This document shows positions 1-12,385 of a stretch of 64,000 nt of DNA, piece after piece; within the stretch, counting starts at the first letter, position 1, and each line of letters begins with the position of its first letter. Source of the stretch: Lepus europaeus (taxonomy: Eukaryota; Chordata; Mammalia; Lagomorpha; Leporidae); the NCBI RefSeq assembly GCF_033115175.1, contig NC_084837.1, positions 10,058,266 to 10,122,265 of the forward strand, in the 5' to 3' direction. The translations under genes were made by a program, and so were the position numbers. Below the pieces are notes generated by a model. The model worked only from the letters and a program-made list of their open reading frames with translations. It was not told where the DNA came from and did not search any database.

Positions 1-6
1 CCCCAG
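1..6 (+). CDS. ALDH1A3: ALDH1A3, last 6 nt of the upstream coding exon (probable exon 9)
   Basis: The window opens with CCCCAG followed by GTAACC. Read as Pro-Gln followed by a GT donor at position 7, this matches the Gly-Pro-Gln that precedes Ile-Asp-Gln-Lys-Gln in vertebrate ALDH1A3. The next exon starts in phase 0, which fits an exon ending on a whole codon. The call rests on only six bases plus the donor, so it depends mainly on agreement with the downstream exon. No other exon was found between here and 4173. Confidence 0.7.
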
Positions 7-883
7 GTAACCGCCCGCGTGTCTGAACCGCACAGGAGGTGCTGTGGCCTGGGGCCTGGGGCCTGGGGCCTGGGGCAGGGCCTCTCTGGGCTGCCCTGCG
101 TCGACGCTCTTTCTCAGAGCCGATTGAAGAGCCGATCTCATCAGGTCCCAGTGAGGCTGGGACTCTTGGGGCTGAGCTCAGCAGCCTGGGCCTCGGAGGA
201 AGGGCCGCTCCCAGGGCAGCAGGCCATCCGTCGGCATCTGCATCCTCTTGGGAGGTCGCCGCTCTGCTGAGCCACCCTGGCCCCCGTACACACAGGGCTG
301 TCACCCTGGCTAAGGCGGGGGCAGCGCCTGGGGCCGGAGTCTTGGGCCCACGTTCGAGTGAGAGGACAGAGGGACTGTCAGGAAGCAGAGAGCTCCGAGG
401 CAGGCGGCTGGGGCAGCAGGGACATGTCTCTGGAGCCCTGGTCGGGAACGCCAGGGACAGGATGTACGTGATCGTAACCACAAGGCCTGCTCGCCTCTTT
501 AAAGGGCACATCCTGTATCGCTTTCTTACTGATCGTGAGCCGAAACAGATGGATAAATATTTAAAAGAGGGCAGCCTGACCATCCCATGCATTATTAAAC
601 CCAGCTCGGCAGCTGCCCACTTCGCCATCAGCCAAAGTCCCGTCCTAGGCCTGGAGTTCCAAATCACGGGTCTGTGGCTTGCCCACGTGTGTCTGTTTCA
701 CGCTGCACGGGTGGCGACACGTGTTTACACGGGGAGCCACGGCCCTGAGCTCAAACTGGGCTCTGGGACCTTCTGAAAGTCTCGATTTCCTACCCTGCCT
801 CCGTTTCTCACCTGGGAAATGGGAGTAGCACAGGAACAGTATGAGGATTTGGTGATACCTAGGAAGTACTTCTTTTACTCTCT

Positions 884-1189
884 AAGATTTATTTATTTGA
901 AAGTCAGAGTTACAGAGAGAGAGAGAGAATTTCCATCCACTGGTTCACTCCCCAAGTGGCCACAACGGCCAAGACAGAGCCAGACCGAAGCCAGGAGCCA
1001 GAGCTTCATCTGGGTCTCCCACGTGGGTGCAGGGGCCCAAGCACTTGGACCATCTTCTGCTGCTTTTCCCAGGCCATTAGCAGGGAGCTGGGTTGGAAGT
1101 GGAGCAGCCGGGACAAGAACCAGCATCCAATACAGGATAGCAGCGTCACGGCCGGTGGCTTTACCCGCTGTGCCACAAGGCCGGCCCCA
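884..1189 (-). mobile_element. C-repeat SINE, type A
   Basis: The tail AAGATTTATTTATTTGAAAG starts at about 884. It is followed by the GA-rich stretch, the 'CCACTGGTTCACTCCCCAA' block and the internal 'CAGGGAGCTGG' block. The tRNA-like head ends near 1189 with GGCCGGCCCC. The copy is near full length and lies in an ALDH1A3 intron. Confidence 0.9.
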
Positions 1190-1550
1190 CCACTTTTAAA
1201 GTGGCCAAGCACTCAGGGACAGGCTTTCCCACCCAGAGGGCAGGAACGTCTGTCCTTGACATCAGGCCGTGGCCGTGTGCGTCAGTGTTGGTTCACGGCC
1301 CCGTAGGGAGAGGAGAGATCCCACGTGGAGGAGGGGCGGCCTCTGGCCACAGTGCTCTCCCTCCGTAGCCCTGCAGCCCAGATGTCACGTGACCCTGGAA
1401 GGAAAAGCAGCTCCACCTGTGGCCCACACCCCTCATCCCCAGTCACGGCCTGCTCAGCCGCAGCCCCCAACCCAGCACCAGGGCCCGAGGTTGTCAGTGA
1501 TGCACAAACATGACGAGTCATTATCAAATCCACAACGCTTTTTATTTTTT

Positions 1551-1795
1551 AAAGATGTATTTATTTGAAAGGCAGGACAGAGAGAGAGAGTCTTCCATCT
1601 GCTGGTTCACTCCCTCAAAGGCTGCCACACCCTGGGCTGGGCCAGGCTGAAGCCAGGAACCCAGAACTCCATCCAGATCTCCCACGTGGGTGCAGAGGCC
1701 CAAGGACTTGGGCCATCCTCTGCTGCTTTCCCAGGAGCATTAGCGGGGGGCTGGATCAGAAGTGGGGTGGCTGGGACGCAACTGGTGGCCCGTAT
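1551..1795 (-). mobile_element. C-repeat SINE, type A, truncated
   Basis: The tail (AAAGATGTATTTATTTGAAAG) and the body are clear, but the copy stops just after the 'AGAAGTGGGGTGGCTGGGAC' segment. The tRNA-like head with its polymerase III boxes is missing, so this is a 5'-truncated insertion. Confidence 0.85.
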
Positions 1796-2368
1796 TCCCC
1801 AAGCTCCAGGCTCGACTTGTGAAGCCAGATTCACAAAGCTCTTCCGGGAGCGGGAGCCCAGCCCAAGGGCTGTGGTTGCTTCCAACCCATTTTGCGGCTG
1901 CCCCAGGCGCTCCGAAGCTGCCTAACCTCAGGGTATTGTCTCTGGAAGCTGCTGGATTCTTCCCTCCCGAAGGGCTTTTTTTCTCTGTTAATAAGATTTT
2001 CTCTGAGGCCTTACAGCTGTCTAAATAGTCCCGTCTTTCCCGTGGCCGTGAGATAGCTTGCTGACCTAGATCCAAGTCCATGGCCAGCGAGCTGCTCACT
2101 GGAATCCTCCAGAATCATCCAGGTTTACTTGGCAACTGAGTCACCTGGCTGGGGCAGCACACAGCAGCGTCCTGGCGGGGCGCTCCGAGCTGGAGCCTGT
2201 CCCCTGGGCTGGAGTTGCGGCCTGGCGGGTTCTTCCTGCTCATACCTCAAGGAGCATGGTTAGATGTAAACTGTGTGCCCTTAGAGGCGCACCAGGGAGA
2301 GCTGGGTTTGGGGGCAAAGTGGGCTTGAAGGTTGAGGAAGAGCAGAGAGGCTAGAACCTTTTTTTCTT

Positions 2369-2673
2369 AAAGATTTATTTGTTTGAAAGGCAGAGTTAGG
2401 GAGAAGACAAGACAGAGAAAGAGAGATTCCACCTGCTGGTTCATTCCCCAAATAGCCGTGACAGCTGGGAACCAGGAGCCAGGAGCTTCAGCTGGGTCCC
2501 CGCTGTGGGTGGCAGGAGCCCAGGCATTTAGGTCGTCTTCAGCTGCTTTTCTCACACACGTTAGCAGGGAGCCGGATCGGAAGTAGAGCAGCCGAGACTT
2601 GAACCAGCGCCCATATGTGATGCCAGCACTGTGGGCTGGGGCTTTAACCTGCTGTGCCACAGCGCTGGCCCCT
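2369..2673 (-). mobile_element. C-repeat SINE, type A
   Basis: A near full-length copy. It has the tail AAAGATTTATTTGTTTGAAAG, the body with CAGGAGCCAGGAGCTTCAG, and the tRNA-like head ending in GCTGTGCCACAGCGCTGGCC at about 2670. Confidence 0.9.
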
Positions 2674-3111
2674 CTGTGAGCTTCTTAAAGCTCCCTTGTA
2701 GAATTTTGCTGTACGAAGCCTCTAGAATTTAAATTAACATCCTCTGATAAGCACGTGGGAGTGTGCAGTCCCACACAAAGCTACGGAAAATCCACAGCTA
2801 AGAGTCCCCAAAGTGGGTTTGCTGTCTGGAAACACATTTGTCATTTCTAGAAGCATTGCCAAGTTATCTTCCATAGAAAATGAATCAGCTTACGTTCCTG
2901 CCAGCAGCACAGGAACTTGTCTCTCTCTCTAGCCTTCCCACCGGAATTCAGATCTGTGCCCATCTGAGAGTTAAACATGGTAACTCTTGTGGTTTTAATG
3001 TTCATGATTTCATAGTGCATTAGGTGCAACTTCGTATCCGATTTTGAAAGCCACTGTATTTTCTTATCAAATGTGCCTTTGCCTTGCATATTTTTCTATG
3101 CTCAATTTTTT

Positions 3112-3438
3112 AAAAAGATCTATTTGAAAATCAGAGTTATGGAGAGAGAGTGTGTGAGAGACAGAGAGAGAGACAGAGTTCTTCCACTTGCTGGTTCACT
3201 CTCCAGATGGCCGCAACAGTAGGGATTGGGCCAGGCTGAAACCAGGAGCGAGCCAGGAGCTTCATCTGGGTCTCCCACGTGGGTGTAGGGGCCCAAGCAC
3301 TTGGGCCATGGCTGCTTTTTCCAGGCCATAGCAGGCAGCTGGATTGGAAGTGGAGCATCCAGGACACAAACCGGTGCCCCTATGGGATGCTGGCATTTCA
3401 GTCAGTGGCTTTACCTGCTATGCCACTAACACCAGCCC
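3112..3438 (-). mobile_element. C-repeat SINE, type A
   Basis: The tail begins in TTTTTAAAAAGATC, followed by an expanded GA-rich stretch with GTGTGAGAGACAG. The head end is worn (TATGCCACTAACACCAGCCC). It is more diverged than its neighbours and so probably older. Confidence 0.88.
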
Positions 3439-4172
3439 CTCCACACAGTGAGAAATGAGTAATGACAGACTGCAGTACGATTTCCGGCATCACCACGCTT
3501 GTGCTTTGGGACCATGATTAAGTAAACTAAGGGCTATTTGAACCCAAGCCCTGCATACTGGCACAGTGATGTGATAACTGGGAAGTGGACAGGCAGCGAT
3601 ACAGTGTGGGAGCGCTGGATGGAGGAACAGGTTGTGTCCCAGGCAGGGAGAAGCGGAGTGGCAGGACAGTCCATCCCCCGCTTCAAAGAGGTGCCCAATG
3701 CAAACCTTATAATGTATTTATTTCTGGAATTTTCCACTTCATATTTTCAGACAGGGTTGACCTCAGGTAACTGAAACTTTGGAAGGTGAAAGCTCAGATA
3801 AGGGGGGAACCTCTGGATTTTTATTCAATAAATCTGAGCAGGGTGTGAAGAACTGAGCCGCAGAGAATGAGACCCCATCATGTCTGCTTTTCCAGGGACT
3901 GGCTTCCAGGGAGGGGAGGGGAATCCAATAGGTTTGTTTACCCCAGGCTGCGTGAGGTTGAGAGAAGGCTGTGCCCACTGCTCCTCTGCTCTCTGCAGAG
4001 CCAGATCGGGCACCAGAGGAAGAGCAGCCTACCTGGCACCTTGCTACACGAGTTAGGGCTTGGCAAGGACGCGGGGATAGCGGCGTGGCTGGTGGTGTCG
4101 CAGGCGCTGCACAGCCCAGGACGGCAGCCGCCGGCCGGAGCGAAGCCGCTGTACTTGGTGTGTGTCTTGCAG

Positions 4173-4337
4173 ATTGACCAGAAGCAGTTCGACAAAATCC
4201 TCGAGCTGATTGAGAGTGGGAAGCAGGAAGGGGCTAAGCTGGAGTGCGGGGGCTCGGCTGTGGAAGACAGGGGGCTCTTCATCACGCCCACCGTCTTCTC
4301 GGAGGTTACCGACAGCATGCGCATTGCCAAAGAGGAG
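4173..4337 (+). CDS. ALDH1A3: ALDH1A3 coding exon (probable exon 10), residues ~357-411
   Basis: This 165-bp, phase 0/0 exon sits between acceptor TGTCTTGCAG and donor GAG|GTACGT. It encodes [20 protein letters not shown], continues through the KLECGG block, and ends [10 protein letters not shown]. The Ile-Asp-Gln-Lys-Gln-Phe start and the '[14 protein letters not shown]' block fit ALDH1A3; ALDH1A2 has IDKKQYNKILELI at this place. The final Glu corresponds to the family Glu that contacts the NAD ribose (Glu399 in ALDH2 numbering), so the splice junction cuts the E-I-F-G-P-V motif. The enzyme is a cytosolic homotetramer that oxidises all-trans-retinaldehyde to retinoic acid with NAD+. The catalytic Cys and general-base Glu are encoded upstream of the window. 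Residue numbers assume the usual 512-residue length. Confidence 0.97.
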
Positions 4338-5554
4338 GTACGTGGTGGCTACAGCTAAAGCTCCGGCCCAGGCTGGGGCTTCGGCTCCGCTTGCAGGGCT
4401 GGGCCTCCTCTGGGGCCAGAGGACCTAGAGACCTGTGCTGGGGCCGCCTCCCTTCCCGTGTGACCTGCCCCCTCCCCTCGAGGCCCTCTCGTCTCCAGCA
4501 ACCCCAGGGATTATGTAGCGGCAGGGAGTTCGTTGCAGCCCTCGGTTCCCACTCTGCGCCTGGTCTCCCGGTTCCCACGTGGGTCACACGACTGGATTCT
4601 GCCAGGTGTTGAGCCGTGGACTCAGCTTGACCCACAGCCATGGATTCACTGCCTGGCGTGCCCCAGAGTGAACCTAAACAGCACGTGTCCATCATTTAGG
4701 GGCGGGTCCAGCTAGCATTCTCCTCTGTGTGCCCAGCAAGGCCGTCCTTGGAGGTGGAAATGAAGGAGACCCCATAGGAGTGCAGGTCTACACACACCTT
4801 CCAGTCCCGCAGTCCGGCCCAGGAGGAGGCTGCTTCCCACACGGGACTTGGAAGCCGGGTGCCTGATGCCAGGTGCAGGGGGGAATGAGCCCCTGCTGAG
4901 GGCCTCCTGGTGGGGGTGTTTTACCACTGTCTTCTCGGGGCGGGATGGGTTACGACTGTAATCTCTAGGGGACGACCAGAGCTTCCACCATCCTGGGAAG
5001 GGATGCCGGTGGTCCTGCTGGGTGCTGGCGGTGCCCAGCCCAAGGGAATCAGCTACGGGCTCCCTGCAGGCTGTCTGCAGAGGTTCCACGGTTGTGCTGT
5101 GCCTTTGCGTCACTGTAGACGGCGTGAACGCTGTCTCCTTCTCCCAGCCGGGAGTTCTTACAGGAACACTGCAGGGTGTGTTCGTTGGTTGGTGGAGACC
5201 AAAGCACAGTCCTACAGCCCTGCCTGCAAACACCCTCGAGGTTTCTCTCCCAAAAGTTCCCCAAGGTTTTGTCCTCTGGGTAGCCCGGAGTGCACGGGTT
5301 GCCCCGAAGCTCCCGAGCTGGGGCTCCCTGGTGACAGTGAGACCCCCTAAGTGTAGCAGTGCCCGTGGTCGGGGTGGGTTTTTGTTGTCTCATTTCAATG
5401 CTTCAGACCGCAGAAGGGCGCTGCCGGCTGGGTCTACAGCCATCGTGTGCGCTCTGGCCGTGTGAAAATGGCTGAGACGGAAGGCGACGCCTGCTCAGGG
5501 CGTCCAAGTCCATGCCACCTTGCCTCTCACTGCCACTCCTGCAATTAATCCTAG
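4338..5554 (+). other. ALDH1A3: ALDH1A3 intron 10
   Basis: Donor GTACGT at 4338; acceptor TTAATCCTAG ending at 5554. This 1.2-kb, GC-rich intron has no recognisable C-repeat. Open frames such as 4910-5350 and 5022-5465 overlap each other, lack similarity to any family I know and have no splice-site logic, so I see no gene in it. Confidence 0.9.
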
Positions 5555-5713
<159 letters not shown>

Positions 5714-5714
5714 T

Positions 5715-5826
5715 GAGTGGTGTGTGTGGATGTGTGCAGGTGTATGTGCGCATGCATGTTTGTGGGGGTCTGCGTTTGGGTGTATGTGTGCATTTTTGTG
5801 TGTGTGCGTGTGTTCATGTGTTTGGC
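5715..5826 (+). repeat. TG-rich tract directly after a 5' splice site
   Basis: Irregular TG/TGTG units with scattered CA, CG and GGGG run from the donor of the 158-bp exon for about 110 nt. In RNA this is a UG-rich tract, the kind of sequence bound by CELF and TDP-43 family splicing factors. That role is an inference; only the composition and position are seen. Confidence 0.8.
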
Positions 5827-5939
5827 TCTCCCCAGTCGCTTGCCTTCCACCAACCGGAAGCTTGCCATCACGTGTCTCGTGCCAGCACACTCTGTTCTGA
5901 TGGGTCCTCGTGACCCCTCCTAGAGTCCATGAGGCTCCG

Positions 5940-6020
5940 GTATCAGGTGCCCCAATTCTCAGAGCAGGAAATGGACACTGTGGGACTTGCTGGGGTCACA
6001 CAGCTAGGACAGCTGTCCTT
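5940..6020 (+). mobile_element. MIR-like ancient SINE remnant
   Basis: The stretch with CAATTCTCAGAGCAGGAAAT followed by GGGGTCACACAGCTAGGACA has the 'gaaactgaggc...gtcacacagctag' core layout of mammalian MIR elements. It is short and diverged, so the call rests on this core alone. Confidence 0.5.
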
Positions 6021-6125
6021 CAGTATCCACACAGGGTTGGGTCTGCATGGTTGTCGAAGTCCTCTAAATGAAATAAAAGTAGCATTTGTACAGAGCCTGC
6101 ACACATCCTCCCAAATACTTTTAAA

Positions 6126-6419
6126 ATAATATTTGTTTATTTGAAAGGCAGAGGTACAGAGAGAGGGGGAGAGAGAGATAAAGATCTTCTATCAGCTGGT
6201 TCAGTCCCCAAATGGTCCCAATGGCTGGGGCTGGGCCAGGCCAAAGCCAGGAGCCAGGAGCTTCTTCCAGGTCTCCCACTTGGCTCATCTTCTGCTGCTT
6301 TCCCAGGCCATTAGCAGAGAGCTGGATTGGAAGTACAGCAACTTTAACTCAAACCAGCCACATGGGGTGTCGGCGTCCCAGGCGGCAGCTTTCCCCACTG
6401 TGCCACAACACCAGCTCCC
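6126..6419 (-). mobile_element. C-repeat SINE, type A
   Basis: The tail is ATATTTGTTTATTTGAAAGG and the head is degraded, ending CTGTGCCACAACACCAGCTC. A small internal deletion removes the 'CACGTGGGTGCAGGGGCCC' block after TCTCCCACTTGGC. Confidence 0.88.
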
Positions 6420-6749
6420 TCCCAAACACCTTGAATCGCTTCTGACAGCTGCAATACCTGACACAGCGTAATGGCACGTGAATAGTTGTCAGACTGTATT
6501 GTTAGGGAGTGAGGACAAGAAGAAGTCTGTCCCTGTTTGGTACCGATGCAGTTTGAGCCATGATTGATAGAATCTGAGGATGTGGAGCCCAGAGGCCCGG
6601 GGTCCAAGTGCACACAGCCGAGGGGGCCCTGGTGCCGAGCCTGGGCTCGGTGCAGCCCTGTCTCCCCAATTTCCTCTGTGGCTGTCACTGTGGATGCCCA
6701 CCTGCAGCTGTGCGAATCCCAGCCTCTTCTGTAATACTGCAGGTTGTGT

Positions 6750-6835
6750 ATTGTTATCCCCATTTTAAAGATGAGTGAGTTGAGGTTCACATAGGCTGAG
6801 TATCAAATCCAGAATCACACAGCCGGGAACAGGAG
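6750..6835 (+). mobile_element. MIR-like ancient SINE remnant
   Basis: TTATCCCCATTTTAAAGATG is followed by GTTGAGGTTC and by AATCACACAGCCGGGAAC. This is the same core order as MIR, but diverged. Confidence 0.45.
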
Positions 6836-6937
6836 GACTTGAAGGTCATTTTCCTCTTTTTTTTTTTTTTTCCTGTCTTCTCATCCCATTCCTGTCCCAA
6901 TGAAACTCTGAACTTAAATATTCATATCTTATTTTAT

Positions 6938-7239
6938 TAAAGATTTATTTATTTACTTAATTGAGAGGCAGAGTTACAGAGAGAGAGACGGAGAAAGGTT
7001 CACTCCCCAATGGCAGCAATGGCCGGAGCTGGGCTGATCTGAAGCCAGGAGCCACGAACTTCTTCTGGGTCTCCCATGTGGGTGCAGGGGCCCGAGCACT
7101 GAGGCCATCTTCCACTGCCTCCCCAGGCCACAGCAGAGAGCTGGATATGAAGAGGAGCAGCCGGGACTAGAACCAGCGCCCATATGGGATGTCGGCACCA
7201 CAGGCAGAGGCCTAGCCCACTGTGCCACAGCGCCAGCCC
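6938..7239 (-). mobile_element. C-repeat SINE, type A, with flanking duplication
   Basis: The tail TTAAAGATTTATTTATTTAC begins near 6938 and the head ends CCACAGCGCCAGCCC at 7239. The flanks AAATATTCATATCTTA (left) and AATATTCACATTTTA (right) look like a partly decayed target-site duplication. Confidence 0.9.
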
Positions 7240-7303
7240 AATATTCACATTTTAGTTTCTGATGGGAAGACAGCACACTGTGTTTGGCTCACTGAATCTT
7301 TGA

Positions 7304-7840
<537 letters not shown>

Positions 7841-10432
7841 TGAGTGTCCCCTCCGTCCAAGCCTGCTGGATTTGCAGCAGGGGGGTGGGCACAGCATGAA
7901 GACCGTGGGCCCTTCTTTTTGGGGGACCCAGCTGCCACTAAGCACGGTGGCTTTTGCCAGCTGTGGGTTGGCATTGTTCTCACCAATCCCCACCCTTGGC
8001 AGGGAGGAATGGCTCTGACCCATGGCAGACTCCACGCCTGCCGGGCCCTGTTCTTAGCCCTGAGGACCCGCCCTGGGTCCCCCCGGTTCCTTCTTGGTGC
8101 CCGCTCTGGCCAACCTCTTGCTGGACCTCCCTGGCCCCATCAGCATGGTCATCAGCCCTCCGTGTTTCTTGTCTGTCTTGCTTGCTGGGAGAATGAGCTC
8201 CACGGGTTTGAATTAAGGGTCAGGCCTGCCCGTGCCTGGCCCAGCCCCGGGTGGTATTTCAGTGTGGGAGGTGCTGTGGTTTGCAGCTGCAGGCTGTCTT
8301 CTTTCCCTGGGTCTTTCTTGGTGGGGTGCAGGGTTTTATTAGCCTTTGTGGACAAACATCTTGTAGGACCAATGTTCCTGAGAAACCATCCCTGACAGCA
8401 CGTGGGCCTGTCCCGGGACATCTCTATGGCTGGAGCGTTTGCTGCTGCTTCAATAGCCCGTGTGATTTATGTACAAATGCTTTACCCCATACGTGGTGTC
8501 TGTAGGTCTTGCAGTGGGAAGGGACTCATGCCTCCCCCCAGCTCGGACCCTGGTGGTGCCTTTGTATGGCTCCCCTGTGAGGTTTTAAGATGTCACGGAG
8601 GACAGGGCTGGCTTCCATCCCGGAACGAAGCACGGGATTCAGTCCACGGCTGACTCCAGTACCCCAGGAGGCCTACATGCTCTCTTCCTTGTCTTTCCGG
8701 GCGGTTCCCCATCAGGGAATGTCTGTAAATTCTTGGCCACAAAGACCCTCTGCAGAAAACACAGGGCCTCCCCTGGTGGCTTGGTTGGGTTTGTGCTCCC
8801 TGAGCCCCTGCCTCATTGCCCTTTCCACCTGAGTGCCCACGGCGACAGGAGGCCCCGGCTGAGCCCCTGGGTGCCTGCCCTGCAGCAGCCTGTGCTGGGC
8901 AGGAGCCTGGGGCGCGCTCTGCCTCACTGCCCACACATGTCCCTTCACGCCTCCCACCACACTCTGCGAAAGCGAAATGAGTACAACTGATTTCAGATGC
9001 GGCAGTGGCCCAGGGAGCCAGTGAGTGACAGAGTCTGGAATGAAGGCTGGCAGCTGGGCTCTGGGCCCACTGCAGCACGGTGCCTTTGTGGACAGGGGTC
9101 ACCTTTTGGACCACCTGGAATAAAGCCACCAGGGCATACATGGTCATTTGTCTGCTCTGATCTGCTGCTGGCAGCCAGCAGGCCACAGGGCCTGGGGACC
9201 CCAGCCCCCGCTCCGACCTCCTGCCAGAGGCCACACACAGCCCTGCTTTGTAGCACAGACTCCAGGTCCCTAAACAATTGTCCTTGAGTAGTGCAGAAGG
9301 TTCTGGAAAGTGTGTGCGGCCTGCCTTTGTCAGGCTTGTGCGGGCTCCCGCGCTGTCTCACCATGTCCTTTCTTGGCCTCCACCGCCCGTGCCCACTGCC
9401 CTGGGAGCCCCAGCTCCTTAGCACGCCCTGGCCCGCCACAGAGCGGGGCCCAAGAGCACCTGTGGCATTCAGTGAGCACAGTGTGGGGTGCTTCCTGCCT
9501 GTTCTTTGGACCCTCATCATACACTTGAAAACTTGTGCTAAGATAATTCACAAGGAGCCTGCAGACGCAGCTTCCCTCCTCACTTGGGTCTAGTTAATGT
9601 CTTCATGTGGCAAGAATTCCCCCTTCCCACACCGGAGCACCGGGCGGTGAACTCCATGGGTTTTCTCCATTGTCGCCCTCCTGGGCTGAGCTGTGCTGGG
9701 CTGGGCTGGCTGCTGGCGCCCACCCAGGGGCCACTGCAGGATCTGTTTCTGTGTGGGGCTGGGGCTTGCAATTTAGCTTCCTCCTGGGTGCTTTTCTTCT
9801 TCCGTCTTTGTTTTGCTTTGCAATAGAAGTAGTACAGCAACCCGAAAAGCCCACCTGGCAGACGTGTGGGAAGGCACGGCCTCTCTCCCTGACCCGCAGT
9901 CCCACCTGTAAACACCATCAGTCGTTTGTTTCGCTGATCTGTTCACGCATTCCCTTGGCAAGTATTTTCTGAGCATCTTTGAGGGTTTAGGCGTGATGCC
10001 AGGCTCTTCTCGCCAGCACAGCCACCAGCCCCTGGCCCGTCCTGGCGTTCCCAGGAGCCCCGAGGTGGATGAGATTGGCTGAGAAACCAGTTAGGAGATA
10101 TCACATTGGGCTGAAAAATCGCTGCAAGAACTTGAACCAGGGCAGCGCCTGGGGGATTAGGAAGAATGAGGGGCCCTGTGTGGTTCCCACAGGGGCAATC
10201 TCGCTGCCAGTTCAGCAGGATTTCGCCACTGGCTTGCTTTCCTGTACAAAGTTGCTAAACCATCAGCGGCTGTGAACTTTTGCAATGCAGCATTACATGC
10301 ACGGGCACTTTGCATTTCTTTATTCTGCACACAGACTATTTTCCATTTGGTCATTTGTGTTCTCCTTATTTGTTTGTAAGCGCTGTTTATATATTAAGGA
10401 AAACAGCACTTGGGTTCTCACACATGGCTGGA

Positions 10433-10765
10433 TTTTTTTTTTTTTTTTGACAGGCAGAGTTAGACAGTGAGAGAGAGAGACAGAGAGAAAGGTCTTCCTT
10501 TTTCCGTTGGTTCACCTCCACAATGGCCGCAATGGCCGGTGCGCTGTGCCAATCCGTAGTCAGGAGCCAGGTGCTTCTCCTGGTCTCCCATGGGGTGCAG
10601 GGCCCAAGCACATGGGCCATCCTCCACTGCCTTCTCGGGCCACAGCAGAGAGCTGGACTGGAAGAGGGGCAACCGGGACAGAATCCAGCGCCCCGACTGG
10701 GACTAGAACCCCAGGGTGCCAGCGCCGTAGGCGGAGGATTAGCCTAGTGAGCCGTGGCGCCGGCC
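10433..10765 (-). mobile_element. C-repeat SINE, type B
   Basis: A T-run leads into GACAGGCAGAGTTAGACAGT, then the body with GGTCTCCCATGGGGTGCAGG. The tRNA-like head ends GTGAGCCGTGGCGCCGGCC. It appears full length. Confidence 0.92.
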
Positions 10766-11160
10766 AGAAAATATTATTTGTTTTTAGTTTGTCGTTTATC
10801 CCCTGAATGTCTTAAACAGAGTACCTGCCCTGCTTATGGCTTTTATGTTATGTGTTACATTTAGGAAATGTTACAAAATAAGGCACTCGTTCTCACAGGT
10901 TGTTTTAGAAAACTAGAACTACTTGTTTTAGAACACTGCCTACAAACCTCCGTGGCACTTCATTATTAAATCACAGTGTTACCTTCTTCATTCACTGTTA
11001 CCTGCCACAGCCACCAGAGGGTGACCGTGTTCCCATTTCACAAGTGCTGAAACAAGGCTCAGGGTAGGCAGGACCTTGTCTGAGCATCGGAGCGCCCAGT
11101 GGGTGGCGCTGCAGGGCAAGCAGGCACAGAACCCCAGGCCCGCACGGCGGGGTCAGAGCA

Positions 11161-11940
11161 TGTTTGTTTTCTATTATTGCTGCAAGGGCACCTCAGAATC
11201 AGTGGCTTACACAACAGATTATCTCACGGGGTGCAGCTCTGACAGAGGTCTCGCAGAGCCAGAGTCAAGGCCCCGTTCTTGGGGAGCCTCCCTGCCTTTC
11301 CTGGCCCCGAGAGGCCCCAGGGTTCCTGCCTGCCGTCGTACCTGCTCCGAGCCCCGCCGCAGCCTCCTCCAGCTCTCATTCCTCTGCTGCGGCCCCTCCC
11401 ACTTTTTTTCTTTTTAAGGTTGATTGCTTGTGTTTTTCAAAATTTACTTATTTGTGTAATTTGAAAGGGAGAAGGGGGTGAAGAGAGAGGAAGAGAGAGA
11501 GAGGAGAATCCTCCATCCACCGGTTCACTCCACAAATGGCCGCAGGAGCCAGAGCTGAGCCAGACTAAAGCTGGGAACTGGGACCTCAGTCCCTGTCTCC
11601 CACGCGGGTGGCAGGGACACAGCTACCTGACTGACCGTCTGCTGCCTCCCAGGGTGCACGTCAGCCGGAAGCTGGAATTGGGAGTGGAGCTGGGACTGGA
11701 ACCCGGGACTCCGATGTGGGATGCAGGGGCTCCACCCCCTTCCACTTCTGAGGACCCCGACAATGACCCTGGGCCCACCCAGAAGACCCAGGATCATCAC
11801 CCCATGTTTGAGATTGATCAGGAACTTGAATTCCACCTGCAGCATTGATTCTCCTTTGCCATTAACCTAACCTACTCACAGGTTCAGGGCAGGAGGACAC
11901 GGACCCCTTGGGGGAGGGACTGCTTATTCTGTCCACCACA
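11161..11940 (+). mobile_element. Ancient LTR-like interspersed repeat, interrupted by a SINE
   Basis: The left part (11161-11400) begins TGTTTGTTTTCTATTATTGC and runs through AGTGGCTTACACAACAGATT. The right part (about 11741-11940) includes TTGAATTCCACCTGCAGCAT and ends ATTCTGTCCACCACA. I know this order of blocks as a common old mammalian repeat, but I cannot assign the family with confidence. The TG...CA ends suggest an LTR. A C-repeat lies between the halves. Confidence 0.5.
11437..11735 (-). mobile_element. Old C-repeat SINE inside the 11161-11940 repeat
   Basis: ATTTACTTATTTGTGTAATT leads to a GAAGAGAGAGGAAGAGAG stretch, then CACCGGTTCACTCCACAAAT. The head is recognisable by GGAACCCGGGACTCCGATG. 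Many differences from the other copies suggest an older subfamily. Confidence 0.8.
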
Positions 11941-12385
11941 GGGGTCCGGGCGAGGCCTGAGAACCTGCATTGCCAGCAAGTTGGAAGAGGAGGCTGAGGC
12001 TGCTGGTCTGAGGCCCGACTCTGAGAACCGGGGGACCAAGGGCCCTGGGGCCCAGTCCACAGCCTTGGCCTCAACCTCCCTCTGTCCTCTGAAGCAGCTC
12101 CAAACTGCCATCCTGAAGCTGTCAGAGCCATGTAACTTCCTCTGCCTGCGCCGCCCCTGCACCCACGCAGGCTCTTGCCCCCGCACCCCAGGGGGACTCA
12201 CCTCTTTTTTAACCTGTCATTCTGCAGTGACAGCCCCTCAACCCCTCAGCCCCTGGAATATGTCAAAAGCGGCACCTGCACACATACCAGCATTTCCACT
12301 TGCAGCTGGCGCCGTGAGCGTCTGGCTGTGCACGCTTCTCTCGGGTGGTCACAGTCTGACCTTTGGGTAGACGCCAGCCACGGAC

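Larger units (their letters stand above)
7..4172 (+). other. ALDH1A3: ALDH1A3 intron (probable intron 9)
   Basis: The intron runs from the donor GTAACC at 7 to the acceptor TGTCTTGCAG ending at 4172. It holds four minus-strand C-repeat SINEs (884-1189, 1551-1795, 2369-2673, 3112-3438). Between them is unique sequence in which I see no exon. A short tandem run of CCTGGGG units lies at about 48-76. The long open frames at 39-776 and 3867-4358 do not match a protein, apart from the part of the second that coincides with the real exon at 4173. Confidence 0.85.

Noticed and set aside
39..776. 245-aa open frame at the start of the window
   Set aside because: It lies in an ALDH1A3 intron, resembles no protein I know, and has compositional runs (CCTGGGG units) at its start.
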